From NCBI GenBank assembly GCA_903970185.1, contig CAJCIC010000104.1, positions 1-44,580 of the forward strand: 44,580 nt of DNA. The letters run 5' to 3'. Origin of the DNA: Gammaproteobacteria bacterium (lineage in GTDB: Bacteria; Pseudomonadota; Gammaproteobacteria; Burkholderiales; Burkholderiaceae_D). How positions within the stretch are numbered: the stretch's first letter is position 1; the number at the start of each line of letters is the position of its first letter. This document shows positions 8,274 through 16,263 of the stretch, piece by piece. The notes under the pieces were generated by a model. That model worked only from the letters and a program-made list of their open reading frames with translations, was not told the DNA's origin and did no database searches. A program made the position numbers and the translations under genes.

Positions 8274-9320
8274 ATGCGTCCAGAATCAATCTTCAATCGA
8301 CTTACTTTTTTCGCAGCAGTCATCTTTGGCTTGCCTGCAAGCGCATCGGCATGCGCCACGTGTGGATGCTCGTTGTCGACCGATGCTGCCGCGGGCTACT
8401 CGGCAGAAAGCGGTTGGCGTCTCAATCTGGAGTACGACTTCATTGACCAAAACGAACTTCGCGCCGGCACCAGTGAGATTTCAGAGCCGGATGTCGCGAG
8501 AATCAACAACGCCGGGGGCGCGCAGGAAGTCGAACACCGGACCACGAACCGATATACCACGCTATCCATTGGCTATACGCCGGTCGCGGACTGGAACTTC
8601 CGGCTCGTCGTGCCGTACATTGACCGCACGCACTCGACTTTTGGCAACTCGAGCAATCCCTTAATGCAGGGCGACCTCAGTGGTTCGAGCCTCACCGGCC
8701 TTGGCGACGTCCGCTTCGTGACATCGTGGCAGGGGCTTTTGCCAACGCACAATCTTGGCCTGCAACTTGGGGTCAAGCTTCCGACTGGCAACTATGGTGG
8801 CGGACCCACGGCAAACGGCACTGTCGTTGGACGCAGTCCAACGGATTTCAGCAGCGGTCCGGCACAAGGCAGCCCGGTCGACACCAGCCTTCAGCCCGGC
8901 ACGGGTAGCACCGACGTCATCCTCGGGGCTTTCTACTACCAGCCCATCAGCCAGAATTTCGACGCATTCGTGAACGGCCAGTTTCAATCGGCCTTCGCCG
9001 AAAAGCTCGATCAGGCGGGAGCTGACTACCGCCCAGGCAATTCTGAAACCATCAGCGCCGGATTGCGCTATGAGGCGGACCCGATGATCGTGCCACAGAT
9101 CCAGTTGAACCTGATCAAGAAAAGCCACGATCAGGGGTATCTGGCAGACGTCACCGATACCGCCGGGCTCGTCGCCTATCTGAGTCCGGGCGTCACCGTG
9201 CATGCGGTTGGCAACCTGTTCGTCTACGGATTCGTCCAGTTGCCGGTCTGGAGCAATCTCAGCGGTTATCAGTTATTCCCCCACTGGACCGCTTCGGTCG
9301 GCGCGAGCTATGCGTTCTGA
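8274..9320 (+). CDS. Outer-membrane beta-barrel protein with N-terminal C-A-T-C-G-C motif
   Basis: The 348-residue protein has a signal peptide (MRPESIFNRLTFFAAVIFG, ending ASASA) followed at once by CATCGCSL, three cysteines in a Cx2CxC pattern. The rest is alternating polar/aromatic beta-strands (VADWNFRLVVPYIDRT, HNLGLQLGVKLPTGNY, PQIQLNLIKK) and ends SYAF, the terminal phenylalanine of outer-membrane barrels. Similar proteins are annotated as transporters; the cargo is unknown. The cysteines at the mature N-terminus suggest metal binding or lipidation. AGGGGA precedes ATG 8274. It overlaps the TlpA-like gene by 11 bp. Confidence 0.8.
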   Translation: MRPESIFNRLTFFAAVIFGLPASASACATCGCSLSTDAAAGYSAESGWRLNLEYDFIDQNELRAGTSEISEPDVARINNAGGAQEVEHRTTNRYTTLSIGYTPVADWNFRLVVPYIDRTHSTFGNSSNPLMQGDLSGSSLTGLGDVRFVTSWQGLLPTHNLGLQLGVKLPTGNYGGGPTANGTVVGRSPTDFSSGPAQGSPVDTSLQPGTGSTDVILGAFYYQPISQNFDAFVNGQFQSAFAEKLDQAGADYRPGNSETISAGLRYEADPMIVPQIQLNLIKKSHDQGYLADVTDTAGLVAYLSPGVTVHAVGNLFVYGFVQLPVWSNLSGYQLFPHWTASVGASYAF

Positions 9321-9855
9321 TCCAAGCCGGCGCAGGCTGTTGCGCATCCTGAGTGCCGCTACGGGGCTCGGCATGCTCGGGGCCTTGTCGGAGCCAGCGC
9401 AAGCGGCGTCGCTGCGTGTGGGCGCGCCCGCGCCCACACTTGTGCTTCACACGATCGATGGACGGTCAATTGATACTGCGTCCTTGCGAGGCAAGGTCGT
9501 GATCCTGACGTTCTGGGCGACGTGGTGCGACCCGTGCAATGAAGAACTGCCACTGCTCTCGGAATATGCGAAAGCACATGCTGCAGATGGACTTGTCATC
9601 CTCGGCTTCAGTCTGGATGGCCCGGAAGATCTGGCAGACGTGCGCCAGGTCGCAGCCAAGCTCAGCTTTCCGGTCGGTCTTCTCGGCGGCGCGTACGCTG
9701 GCGGCTACGGACGCGTCTGGCACCTTCCCGTAAATTTCGTCGTGGACCGCGCCGGCAACCTCGTCGACAACGGCTGGAATGACGACCCTCCCGAGTTGAC
9801 GGCAGCGCGACTCGAGCGCGTCGTGACGCCGCTCCTCGCGCGGCATGTGGACTGA
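9310..9855 (+). CDS. TlpA-like thiol-disulfide oxidoreductase with Tat-type signal
   Basis: The 181-residue protein has the twin-arginine motif SRRRLLRI and a hydrophobic stretch ending EPAQA, so a folded protein is probably exported by Tat. The mature part is a TlpA/ResA-type thioredoxin fold with active site FWATWCDPCNEELP and the cis-proline segment HLPVNFVVDRAG. It should reduce disulfides or deliver electrons in the periplasm, possibly for the cysteines of the barrel encoded just upstream. The 11-bp overlap with that gene implies co-translation. Confidence 0.88.
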   Translation: MRSDPSRRRLLRILSAATGLGMLGALSEPAQAASLRVGAPAPTLVLHTIDGRSIDTASLRGKVVILTFWATWCDPCNEELPLLSEYAKAHAADGLVILGFSLDGPEDLADVRQVAAKLSFPVGLLGGAYAGGYGRVWHLPVNFVVDRAGNLVDNGWNDDPPELTAARLERVVTPLLARHVD

Positions 9856-9913
9856 TCCACAGCGTCGCGTCGTGCGGTCTTGCCAAGGTTGCGGCCGAGC
9901 ATGACCCCCGTGG

Positions 9914-10543
9914 TTACGGCTTGGAAGAATTTGAGTGCGACGGCGATCCACCTGCCTGCTCGCCATGCCTGTAGGGTACGCGCTGCCCCGTACGTTTTCT
10001 GTGGATCGGCGGCAGCACCTCGCGTTCGAGCCATAGGCGAAATACATTCGCATCCCGATAGTTACGCCTTGCAAGAAGCGTGAGCAGGGCATTTGCCGCG
10101 ATCGCGCGACGACCCACCGATTCCAGATGGCAGAGCGAGCCGGCATCGAGCTTGGCGAGCTCGGTCTCGCTCGCCTGGACCTTGGCACGGGCGAGAGCGT
10201 CGTCAAGCACGATCCACACGGTAGCGCCTTCCTCGATGATGCGCACCTGGTATCCATCGAAGCTGTAGTAGTTGCCCTGCCAGCGCTCGAGCGGCTGATC
10301 TCGTGCAAAGGTCACGAACTCTGCGAAAAGAGCAAATAACCCAGGTATGGCAACGACTGCGGGCACGATCGAGAGCCCCACCATGGCAAGCAAGGCGAAC
10401 TCGCGTGGCGCATGGGTCAAGAGGTAAATGGCCAGGAGCAGATAGCCCCCGACGCCGAGCACGACGCGCAGCACGGCCGAGCGCAGGCTCATCGGCGGAC
10501 TCATTCTCGGCGCGTCGCTGCGTGACTTGATGCGAAACCGCAT
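9914..10543 (-). CDS. Unrecognised inner-membrane protein
   Basis: The 209-residue protein has two hydrophobic segments near residues 20-41 (SAVLRVVLGVGGYLLLAIYL) and 49-72 (FALLAMVGLSIVPAVVAIPG), then a soluble domain of ~130 residues rich in charged helices. I do not recognise the family. The arrangement (two-helix anchor plus cytoplasmic domain) resembles small bacterial membrane proteins with a PH-like domain, but that is only a shape comparison. It converges on the TlpA-like gene and diverges from the membrane protein at 10771. Confidence 0.65.
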   Translation of the reverse strand: MRFRIKSRSDAPRMSPPMSLRSAVLRVVLGVGGYLLLAIYLLTHAPREFALLAMVGLSIVPAVVAIPGLFALFAEFVTFARDQPLERWQGNYYSFDGYQVRIIEEGATVWIVLDDALARAKVQASETELAKLDAGSLCHLESVGRRAIAANALLTLLARRNYRDANVFRLWLEREVLPPIHRKRTGQRVPYRHGEQAGGSPSHSNSSKP

Positions 10544-10770
10544 AGAGGTCTTTCGTCGTGACCGATGCTCGCACAGGTAGCACGTGTGCCGGTCGGAATT
10601 GCTGATGGCTGCACCGATGATAGCGCTGACATGCAGGCCTGCGCTTCCTGGAGGGTCTTGGCGCGGCAGGCATACGACTTGCCATCCCCGGGGTCACTAA
10701 GGGCGAACTCGCCCGACCGATTCGATAACGACGGCCCTGGCACCTTGCCACGGCGAACCATGGGGGAAAA

Positions 10771-11454
10771 ATGATTCCGTCTGATCCGCTAACTGCTGCA
10801 TCAAGCGAGGCACTGATACGAGACCAGAGCTTCGATCATGGCCTGAGCTGGCCGGCGATCATTGCCGGCGCGTTCGTCATCGCCGCACTGGGCCTGATTT
10901 TGCTCACGCTGGGGTTCGGCCTTGGCCTTTCTTCGGTATCGCCCTGGAGCTATAGAGGCGTGTCAGGCAAGACCCTTGCCGAAGGCGCCATCGCCTGGCT
11001 CGTGCTCTCGCAGATCATCGCGTCGGGTCTTGGCGGCTATCTCGCCGGCCGACTGCGTCACCGCTGGAACCGGGTCCACGTCGACGAAGTGCATTTTCGC
11101 GACACCGCACAGGGCTTTCTTGCATGGTGCGTGGCGATCGTTGTCACGGCAGGATTTCTTGCCTCTGCGGGCACTACGATGATGGGCGCCGGGCCCTCGA
11201 ACGATGGCTATCGCACGCACGTGCGCTCTGCCGCGCCCCTGACCGCGCCTGCCGCAGCTGCGAATGGCTTGGTTGCACCGGGCGAGGATGCGCTCACGGC
11301 AAACGATGCCGCAACGATCGAGGCCAATCGCAAGGCGGCAGCGTATGGCGCGCTGTGGCTTTTCGTCGCGCTCCTGGGTGGCGCATTCTCGGCCAGCCTC
11401 TTTGCAACCGCCGGCGGACGACACCGTGATCACATGTTTGTGTTCAAAGGCTAG
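10771..11454 (+). CDS. Conserved membrane protein of unknown function
   Basis: The 227-residue protein has four likely membrane segments: WPAIIAGAFVIAALGLILLT, a segment around GAIAWLVLSQIIASGLGGYL, FLAWCVAIVVTAGFLASAG, and a C-terminal one around AYGALWLFVALLGGAFSASL. The glycine-rich 'GLSWPAIIAGA ... GGYLAGRLR' layout is seen in a widespread proteobacterial family of unknown function. The spacer between helices 3 and 4 is alanine-rich and probably periplasmic. It is followed 39 bp later by a 24-residue microprotein and then a strong terminator, so the two probably share a transcript. Confidence 0.72.
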   Translation: MIPSDPLTAASSEALIRDQSFDHGLSWPAIIAGAFVIAALGLILLTLGFGLGLSSVSPWSYRGVSGKTLAEGAIAWLVLSQIIASGLGGYLAGRLRHRWNRVHVDEVHFRDTAQGFLAWCVAIVVTAGFLASAGTTMMGAGPSNDGYRTHVRSAAPLTAPAAAANGLVAPGEDALTANDAATIEANRKAAAYGALWLFVALLGGAFSASLFATAGGRHRDHMFVFKG

Positions 11455-11493
11455 CCTGCCGCCAAACCTTACCTATCCTCAGGAAAGAAGACC

Positions 11494-11568
11494 ATGCGCT
11501 CTCTGCTGCTGTTATTTCTTGGTGTACCCCTTCCGATCATCATCCTGATCGCGCTGTTCTCGCGCTAG
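11494..11568 (+). CDS. 24-residue hydrophobic membrane microprotein
   Basis: ATG at 11494 through TAG at 11566-11568 encodes MRSLLLLFLGVPLPIIILIA plus LFSR. It is preceded by AGGAAAGAAG, a good ribosome-binding site 4-8 nt from the start, and followed by a strong terminator. The sequence is a single transmembrane helix with a central Val-Pro-Leu-Pro kink. I recall very similar 'LLxWLLGVPIPIIILI' microproteins in other proteobacteria, which supports a real gene; that memory should be checked. It is short enough for most gene callers to miss. Confidence 0.65.
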   Translation: MRSLLLLFLGVPLPIIILIALFSR

Positions 11569-11584
11569 GCGACCCGGTGCGGGC

Positions 11585-11615
11585 AACGGGCGGCCTTCGG
11601 CCGCCTGTTTTTTTT
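11585..11615 (+). terminator. Strong rho-independent terminator
   Basis: GGCGGCC (11589-11595) pairs with GGCCGCC (11599-11605) around TTC; the stem extends outward through G-T, C-G and two A-T pairs, and an unbroken run of eight T follows from 11608. It ends the membrane protein / microprotein transcript and separates it from the FecR gene. Confidence 0.9.
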
Positions 11616-11706
11616 GCAGGCCGAAAATCGTGCGAACCGCTACCGACTCCCCATTTGCCCAAAACCCACTAAACTTGCACACCGCCATCGGACCGAGACG
11701 ACGTTT

Positions 11707-13026
11707 ATGCCCGCGACTTCCTGTAGCAATGCCCTGCACAATCTGAGGCTGCCAGCGCTTGCCTTGGCGCTCTTTTTGGCATCGAGCAGCCTCGCAGCCC
11801 CGGGACAGGACTCATCGGGCGCGTCGTCAGCGACAGGGGCATCCGGCGCGTCCGGGATACCGGTTGTCGCGGGTCCTGCCAACGAGAAGCCGGAAATGCC
11901 CAACCCTGAAGCCGGACGGCCCTTTGGGCGCGTCTGGCGCATCGCAGGCGACGTCACCGCCGCGCCACGAAGCGGCGGCGCCGAGCCGCGCCACCTGCAG
12001 CCAGGCGATCAGGTCTTTGTCGACGAACGCGTGCAGACGTCGATTGGCGGCGAAGTCGTCTTCAAGGAAAACGATGGCGGCCTTCTTGCTGTTCGGCCCA
12101 GTTCGGACTTTCGTATCGAGGCGTTCGCAGCAGAAGGCAAGAAAACCGATCACGTCAGCCTGCATCTTTTTGTTGGCTCGCTGCGTGCCATCACAGGCTT
12201 TATCGGTCGCATCAATCGGCCAGCCGACCGCATCACCACGCCGACTGCGACGATTGGCATTCGCGGTACCGACCATGACGCCTACGTCCTAAGCCCGGAG
12301 CTTGCAAGCGCCAACAATGCCCGCCAGGGTTCGTATGACAAGGTCAATCGTGGCGAAACCGTTCTTAGTGCGGGCGACAAGGAGCTGGCGCTGACCGCCG
12401 GCCAGGTCGGATTCGTTCCCGCCAAACGGGCGACGACGCGCGGGCTGATGACGCTGCTCTTGCCGGTGCTGCTCGACAGCGTGCCGTCGTTTTACGTCGG
12501 CGGCCAATTTGATGCCGAAGTCGATCAGTACTCGCAAACCGCGGAGAAGACCAGTGACGCCATGCTGCAGCAATTGATGGCAGGTACCCCGGCGGCTGAG
12601 CCTCTCACATGCGATGCGCAGAAGATTGCGAAAGACTGGACACGCGCGTTTGACCTGGCGCTAAGACGCCGGGATTCAAAAGCGCTGCTTGCGCTCTTTT
12701 CCGATGACGTCACGATTAAGGCGACGGTGCACGACGCCGATGGCACGCCCACCACGCTTGACATCGATCGCAGCCAGTTCGTCGAGAGCACGGTCTCGAG
12801 CATGAAGGAATTGAAGAACTACCGGCAACGACGCCTGACCCTGGTGGGTACGCCGACCGATGACGATCTCGGACATGCCTGCGAGAGCGTCAAGGTCGAA
12901 TCGTCAGTGGACGAGAGCGGCGTCATGCAAACCAAGAACTACCACATCGCGTCGACCGAATCCTTTATCCTCAGACACCTGGATGGCAAATGGATTGCGG
13001 TCTCGGGCGAATCCGTCCAGCATTGA
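11707..13026 (+). CDS. Exported FecR-domain protein with C-terminal NTF2/SnoaL-like domain
   Basis: The 439-residue protein has a signal peptide (LRLPALALALFLASSSLAA) and a low-complexity Ser/Gly/Ala linker. Residues ~75-255 form a FecR domain: 'GRVWRIAGDV ... LQPGDQVFVDERVQT ... SSDFRIEAF ... TPTATIGIRGTDHDAY ... LTAGQVGFVP' is the typical order. The last ~120 residues (FDLALRRRDSKALLALFSDD onward) look like an NTF2/SnoaL cone. FecR proteins usually pair with ECF sigma factors, but none is nearby, so this is a free-standing periplasmic FecR. ATG 11707 is chosen over 11614 because it gives the signal peptide. Confidence 0.82.
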   Translation: MPATSCSNALHNLRLPALALALFLASSSLAAPGQDSSGASSATGASGASGIPVVAGPANEKPEMPNPEAGRPFGRVWRIAGDVTAAPRSGGAEPRHLQPGDQVFVDERVQTSIGGEVVFKENDGGLLAVRPSSDFRIEAFAAEGKKTDHVSLHLFVGSLRAITGFIGRINRPADRITTPTATIGIRGTDHDAYVLSPELASANNARQGSYDKVNRGETVLSAGDKELALTAGQVGFVPAKRATTRGLMTLLLPVLLDSVPSFYVGGQFDAEVDQYSQTAEKTSDAMLQQLMAGTPAAEPLTCDAQKIAKDWTRAFDLALRRRDSKALLALFSDDVTIKATVHDADGTPTTLDIDRSQFVESTVSSMKELKNYRQRRLTLVGTPTDDDLGHACESVKVESSVDESGVMQTKNYHIASTESFILRHLDGKWIAVSGESVQH

Positions 13027-13286
13027 TGGCACGGCAGCGGCGAGTCGTGCCAGGCTCGCCTTGCCATGCGCGCCCCCGAGCCGGGATTGGCCCCGATGCC
13101 GCCGTTCAGGTGAGCCTCCGTTGTACGCGCCGAGCTCGACACGTATGCCACCTCGGTCATGCGTTTGCACCCGCTCAGCGCCGCTTTCAAGGTCCCCTGC
13201 CTTCGACACTGTATCCCTTTCGTTTTCACCTTGAACGCGGCCGCCGTGTCTTTAACGTGCGCTGCCCGAAATGGAAGGCAACCTTC
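13027..13286. other. Gap after the FecR gene
   Basis: No recognisable protein-coding or RNA gene, and no terminator-like hairpin with a U-tract. An open frame runs through on the plus strand into the small frame at 13287, but this part reads as arginine/proline-rich shadow sequence. Confidence 0.4.
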
Positions 13287-13397
13287 GTGAGCAAGAAGCT
13301 GAAGCTGTCCGGATTTGGCAACCATGCCTGGTACCGGGTTACTGCCCCGGTGCTGATGGCGGCAGGCTTTACGCTTTGCGAACTGCTCCTCAGATAG
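13287..13397 (+). CDS. Possible 36-residue small protein
   Basis: A GTG at 13287 lies 8 nt after GGAAGG (13273-13278), a good ribosome-binding site. The 36 codons begin with a basic Lys-rich N-terminus and end in a single hydrophobic segment (APVLMAAGFTLCELLL). No family is recognised. The support is the ribosome-binding site and the plausible membrane-protein shape only; a chance frame is about as likely. Confidence 0.3.
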   Translation: MSKKLKLSGFGNHAWYRVTAPVLMAAGFTLCELLLR

Positions 13398-13432
13398 CGT
13401 CGACACATCGCCGCTCCCAACCTTGAAAACCT

Positions 13433-13951
13433 TTGGAAAAAATTGTGATCAGCCTATTTGCCGCATCGGTTCCCGTCTTCCAGCAAATGCTCGGTGCCCA
13501 GAAGGACATCCTCGAGAAGTCCGTGCTGCATATCGCCCAGAAGAAAATAGATCCCGAGGCGCTGTTGCAGGCGCGACTCTTCCCCGACATGTTTCCCTTC
13601 GTCTTGCAAGTCCGGGTTGCCTGCGACTTTGCGCGCGGCATCTCGGCACGTCTTGCCGGCATCGAGGTGCCGCAAGTGGACGATGAAGCGGCGAGTTTTG
13701 AAGAGCTCACAAAACTCATCGATACGTCACTTGCATTCATCGCATCGATTGATGCGAGCCAGATCAACGGCAAGGAAGAAAGCGAGATCGTCTTGCGAGC
13801 GGGCACGCCCAAGGAGCGACGCATGTCGGCCCAGGACTACCTGACCTCCTACGGTCTGCCGCAATTCTTTTTCCACGTCACGACCGCCTACGCCATCTTA
13901 AGACACAACGGTGTTGAGATCGGCAAACGTGATTTTCTTGGCATGCACTAG
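13433..13951 (+). CDS. DUF1993 family protein
   Basis: The 172-residue cytoplasmic protein fits DUF1993, a DinB-like four-helix family: 'SVPVFQQMLGAQKDILEKS ... ARLFPDMFPFVLQVRVACDF ... FFFHVTTAYAILRHNGVEIG' carries the usual conserved phrases, including the C-terminal H-x-x-x-A-Y-x-I-L-R-x-x-G. The biochemical role is unknown. The TTG start at 13433 gives MEKIVISL; an in-frame GTG at 13445 is the alternative. It seems to be a single-gene transcript. Confidence 0.85.
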   Translation: MEKIVISLFAASVPVFQQMLGAQKDILEKSVLHIAQKKIDPEALLQARLFPDMFPFVLQVRVACDFARGISARLAGIEVPQVDDEAASFEELTKLIDTSLAFIASIDASQINGKEESEIVLRAGTPKERRMSAQDYLTSYGLPQFFFHVTTAYAILRHNGVEIGKRDFLGMH

Positions 13952-14224
13952 GTCGCTGCCTGCAACGCTTCAATTGCGCTATATTTGCGCTCGCTTGGCG
14001 CGTCGACGTGATCTGGCCGCGCCAGCTGAAGCGAGGTTGTAACCGTGCCTTGGCAGACACCACCGACGCTCAGAGCAGTTGCTGCCCGCGGTTAACCATT
14101 ACGGTAACAAATGGAGAGGTTTTAAGACGCCTCGTCGTGCACCAGGACAACGCAAGCCGCGTTTAAGACGAAAGACCCATCCGGTTCGGGATCGGGGATT
14201 TTCATCAATAACAGGAGAACCTAC

Positions 14225-14671
14225 ATGAAACGAATTCTGCACATTGGCGCGATCAGCCTGATCGTGGCGCTTGCCCCGCTCGCCTCGCACGCCGACACGC
14301 CAGGCGCGCATCCGGCTTACCTTCACGCCATTTCTGACCTGCGTGCGGCGCGCTGGCTGATCGAACATCGGCCAGGCAACTGGAAGGCAGGCGAAGACGA
14401 AGCGGCTGCGGTCAGGCAGATTGACGAGGCCATTCACGACATGAAGATTGCATCGTTTGACGATGGCAAGAACGTCAACGACCATCCCCCCGTCGATGAG
14501 CGTCCGGATCAACCGGGTCGCCTGCACGAAGCCCTCGAGTATCTGCACAAGGCCCGCGCCGATGTCTCAGGCGAAGAAGACAACGGTTACGCCAATGGCC
14601 TGCGCGCGCGCTCGATCGGTCATATCGACGGTGCGATCCACTCGGTTCGCCGCGCCGTACACGACGAGTAG
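14225..14671 (+). CDS. Secreted helical protein with an internal duplication
   Basis: The 148-residue protein has a signal peptide (MKRILHIGAISLIVALAPLA, cleavage after SHA) and a strong ribosome-binding site (AGGAGA before ATG 14225). The mature part is helical, with two similar halves: 'ISDLRAARWLIEHR ... VRQIDEAIHDMKIA' and 'HEALEYLHKARADV ... IGHIDGAIHSVRRAV'. Each half is a pair of helices ending in an I-D-x-A-I-x-x-[MV] segment. It is rich in histidine and aspartate, so periplasmic metal or acid buffering is imaginable, but no function is known to me. Confidence 0.78.
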   Translation: MKRILHIGAISLIVALAPLASHADTPGAHPAYLHAISDLRAARWLIEHRPGNWKAGEDEAAAVRQIDEAIHDMKIASFDDGKNVNDHPPVDERPDQPGRLHEALEYLHKARADVSGEEDNGYANGLRARSIGHIDGAIHSVRRAVHDE

Positions 14672-14805
14672 GCTCCGAAGGACGTCGCGCCTCTAACGTC
14701 CTTTCCGAATCGCTTCGCGTCGATCCCCGCCCAGGGCATCGACGCGAGAGCGATTTGCGAATTGCACCTGCGGCAGCTACCCTTGCGGGTCTGAAGAGGA
14801 TGCGC

Positions 14806-16263
14806 ATGGACCACTTTGCATGGCAGCACCTCGATGCTCGGCGCTTTGATGAGGGCGAGACCATCGAGATCGAGGGCTTCATCACCGTTGTCGATCTCGA
14901 AGCAAGACAGCGCTATTTCCTGCTAACACCCAACGCCAGCTGCTGCATCGGCTGCATCCCGCGCGCGGATGAAGCCTGCATCGAAGTTTTCATGCGCGCG
15001 CCGATCGCGCTTGGCCGTGACCGGGTGCGGCTTCAGGGCCGGCTTGTCTATCTCACCCATGATCCTTGCGGCTGGCGCTACCAGTTGCAAGACGCGACGC
15101 TTGCGCTGCTTCAGCCCGAGGTCGAGATCGAAGAGGCCGAGCGCGGTCCGCTTCGCATCGGCAGGCGCAACTTCATGCTGGCGAGCGTCGCCGCTGGCCT
15201 TTCTGCCTGCGCCAGCGAGCCGCCGCCGCCTTTGATTGCCGCCGACGCGAAGTTGACCAGCGTGCAAATCCTGATGGCCCAGCCCGCCGTGGACATGCAC
15301 AGCCACGCTGGGCGCGTGATTGGCACGCGCACCGCCATCGATCCACAAATCGCTGATCAGCGACCGTTCGTCGACCTCGCAGGGCCGATGAAAGCCGGCG
15401 GCCTTGCCATCGTCTGTCTTGCCGTTCCCTCCGACACGCCGGTGACACGCGAAGTCGATCATCGCATCGAGGCCATGCGCGAGCCGCAACCGGGCGAACT
15501 CTATCGCTGGGCACAGATGGCGTATTCACGCGCACACCGCCTGATCGATAGCCAGGGACTCCTGAACATCACAGATCCGGCCTCGCTTGCCGACGCCAGC
15601 TATCAGACGCCAGGCGCGATCCTCGCATCCGAGGGTGCGGATTTTCTGGAGGGGCAGATCGACCGTCTCGACGAGTTCTTTCGGCGCGAAGGCCTGCGTC
15701 AGCTTCAATTGGTGCATTACCGCGTCAATGAGCTTGGCGATATCCAGACAGCGGCGCCTAGGCACGGCGGCTTGACGCCCTTCGGCGCCGACGTCATCAA
15801 GCGCTGCAATTACCTTGGACTTGTCATCGACGTCGCCCACGGCACGTTCGACCTTGTCAAGCAGGCAGCCGAAGTCTGCTCGAGCCCGCTGTTACTCTCG
15901 CATACATCCCTCTTGGCCAATCCGCCACCCTTGAGCCGGAAAATTTCGCCGGATCACGCCCGGGTGATTGCCAAGACCGGTGGCGTGATCGGCATCTGGC
16001 CGCCGACATCAACCTTCCCGGACCTGCGCGCTCTCGCCGAAGGCATGGCGAGAATGGTCGAAGTCGTAGGCGTTGACCACGTCGGGCTCGGCTCGGACAT
16101 GCTAGGCCTCACCACCACATCGGCACTGGCCTCCTATGCCGACCTGCCGCGCCTTGCCGATGCCTTGCTTGCCACCGGCTTTAACGCCCAGGAAGTCGGC
16201 AAGATTCTCGGAGGGAATTACGTTCGCCTCTTCCTGGCCTCGATCCAGACGGCCTTTTATTGA
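14806..16263 (+). CDS. M19 (membrane dipeptidase) family protein with extra N-terminal domain
   Basis: The 485-residue protein has two parts. Residues ~1-110 resemble a small OB-like/DUF3299-type domain (IEIEGFITVVDLEARQRYFL, then CCIGC). Residues ~160-485 form an M19 Zn-dipeptidase: VDMHSHAG near 165 (the usual HxD is HxH), the ASEGADF glutamate, VIDVAHG, LLSHTS and GVDHVGLGSDMLG supply the remaining metal and catalytic residues. Between them, residues ~118-136 read GRRNFMLASVAAGLSAC, a Tat-like signal with a lipobox-like end, normally an N-terminal feature. AGAGGA 5 nt upstream favours ATG 14806; ATG 14800 and TTG 14755 are in frame. The substrate is unknown. Confidence 0.83.
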   Translation: MDHFAWQHLDARRFDEGETIEIEGFITVVDLEARQRYFLLTPNASCCIGCIPRADEACIEVFMRAPIALGRDRVRLQGRLVYLTHDPCGWRYQLQDATLALLQPEVEIEEAERGPLRIGRRNFMLASVAAGLSACASEPPPPLIAADAKLTSVQILMAQPAVDMHSHAGRVIGTRTAIDPQIADQRPFVDLAGPMKAGGLAIVCLAVPSDTPVTREVDHRIEAMREPQPGELYRWAQMAYSRAHRLIDSQGLLNITDPASLADASYQTPGAILASEGADFLEGQIDRLDEFFRREGLRQLQLVHYRVNELGDIQTAAPRHGGLTPFGADVIKRCNYLGLVIDVAHGTFDLVKQAAEVCSSPLLLSHTSLLANPPPLSRKISPDHARVIAKTGGVIGIWPPTSTFPDLRALAEGMARMVEVVGVDHVGLGSDMLGLTTTSALASYADLPRLADALLATGFNAQEVGKILGGNYVRLFLASIQTAFY

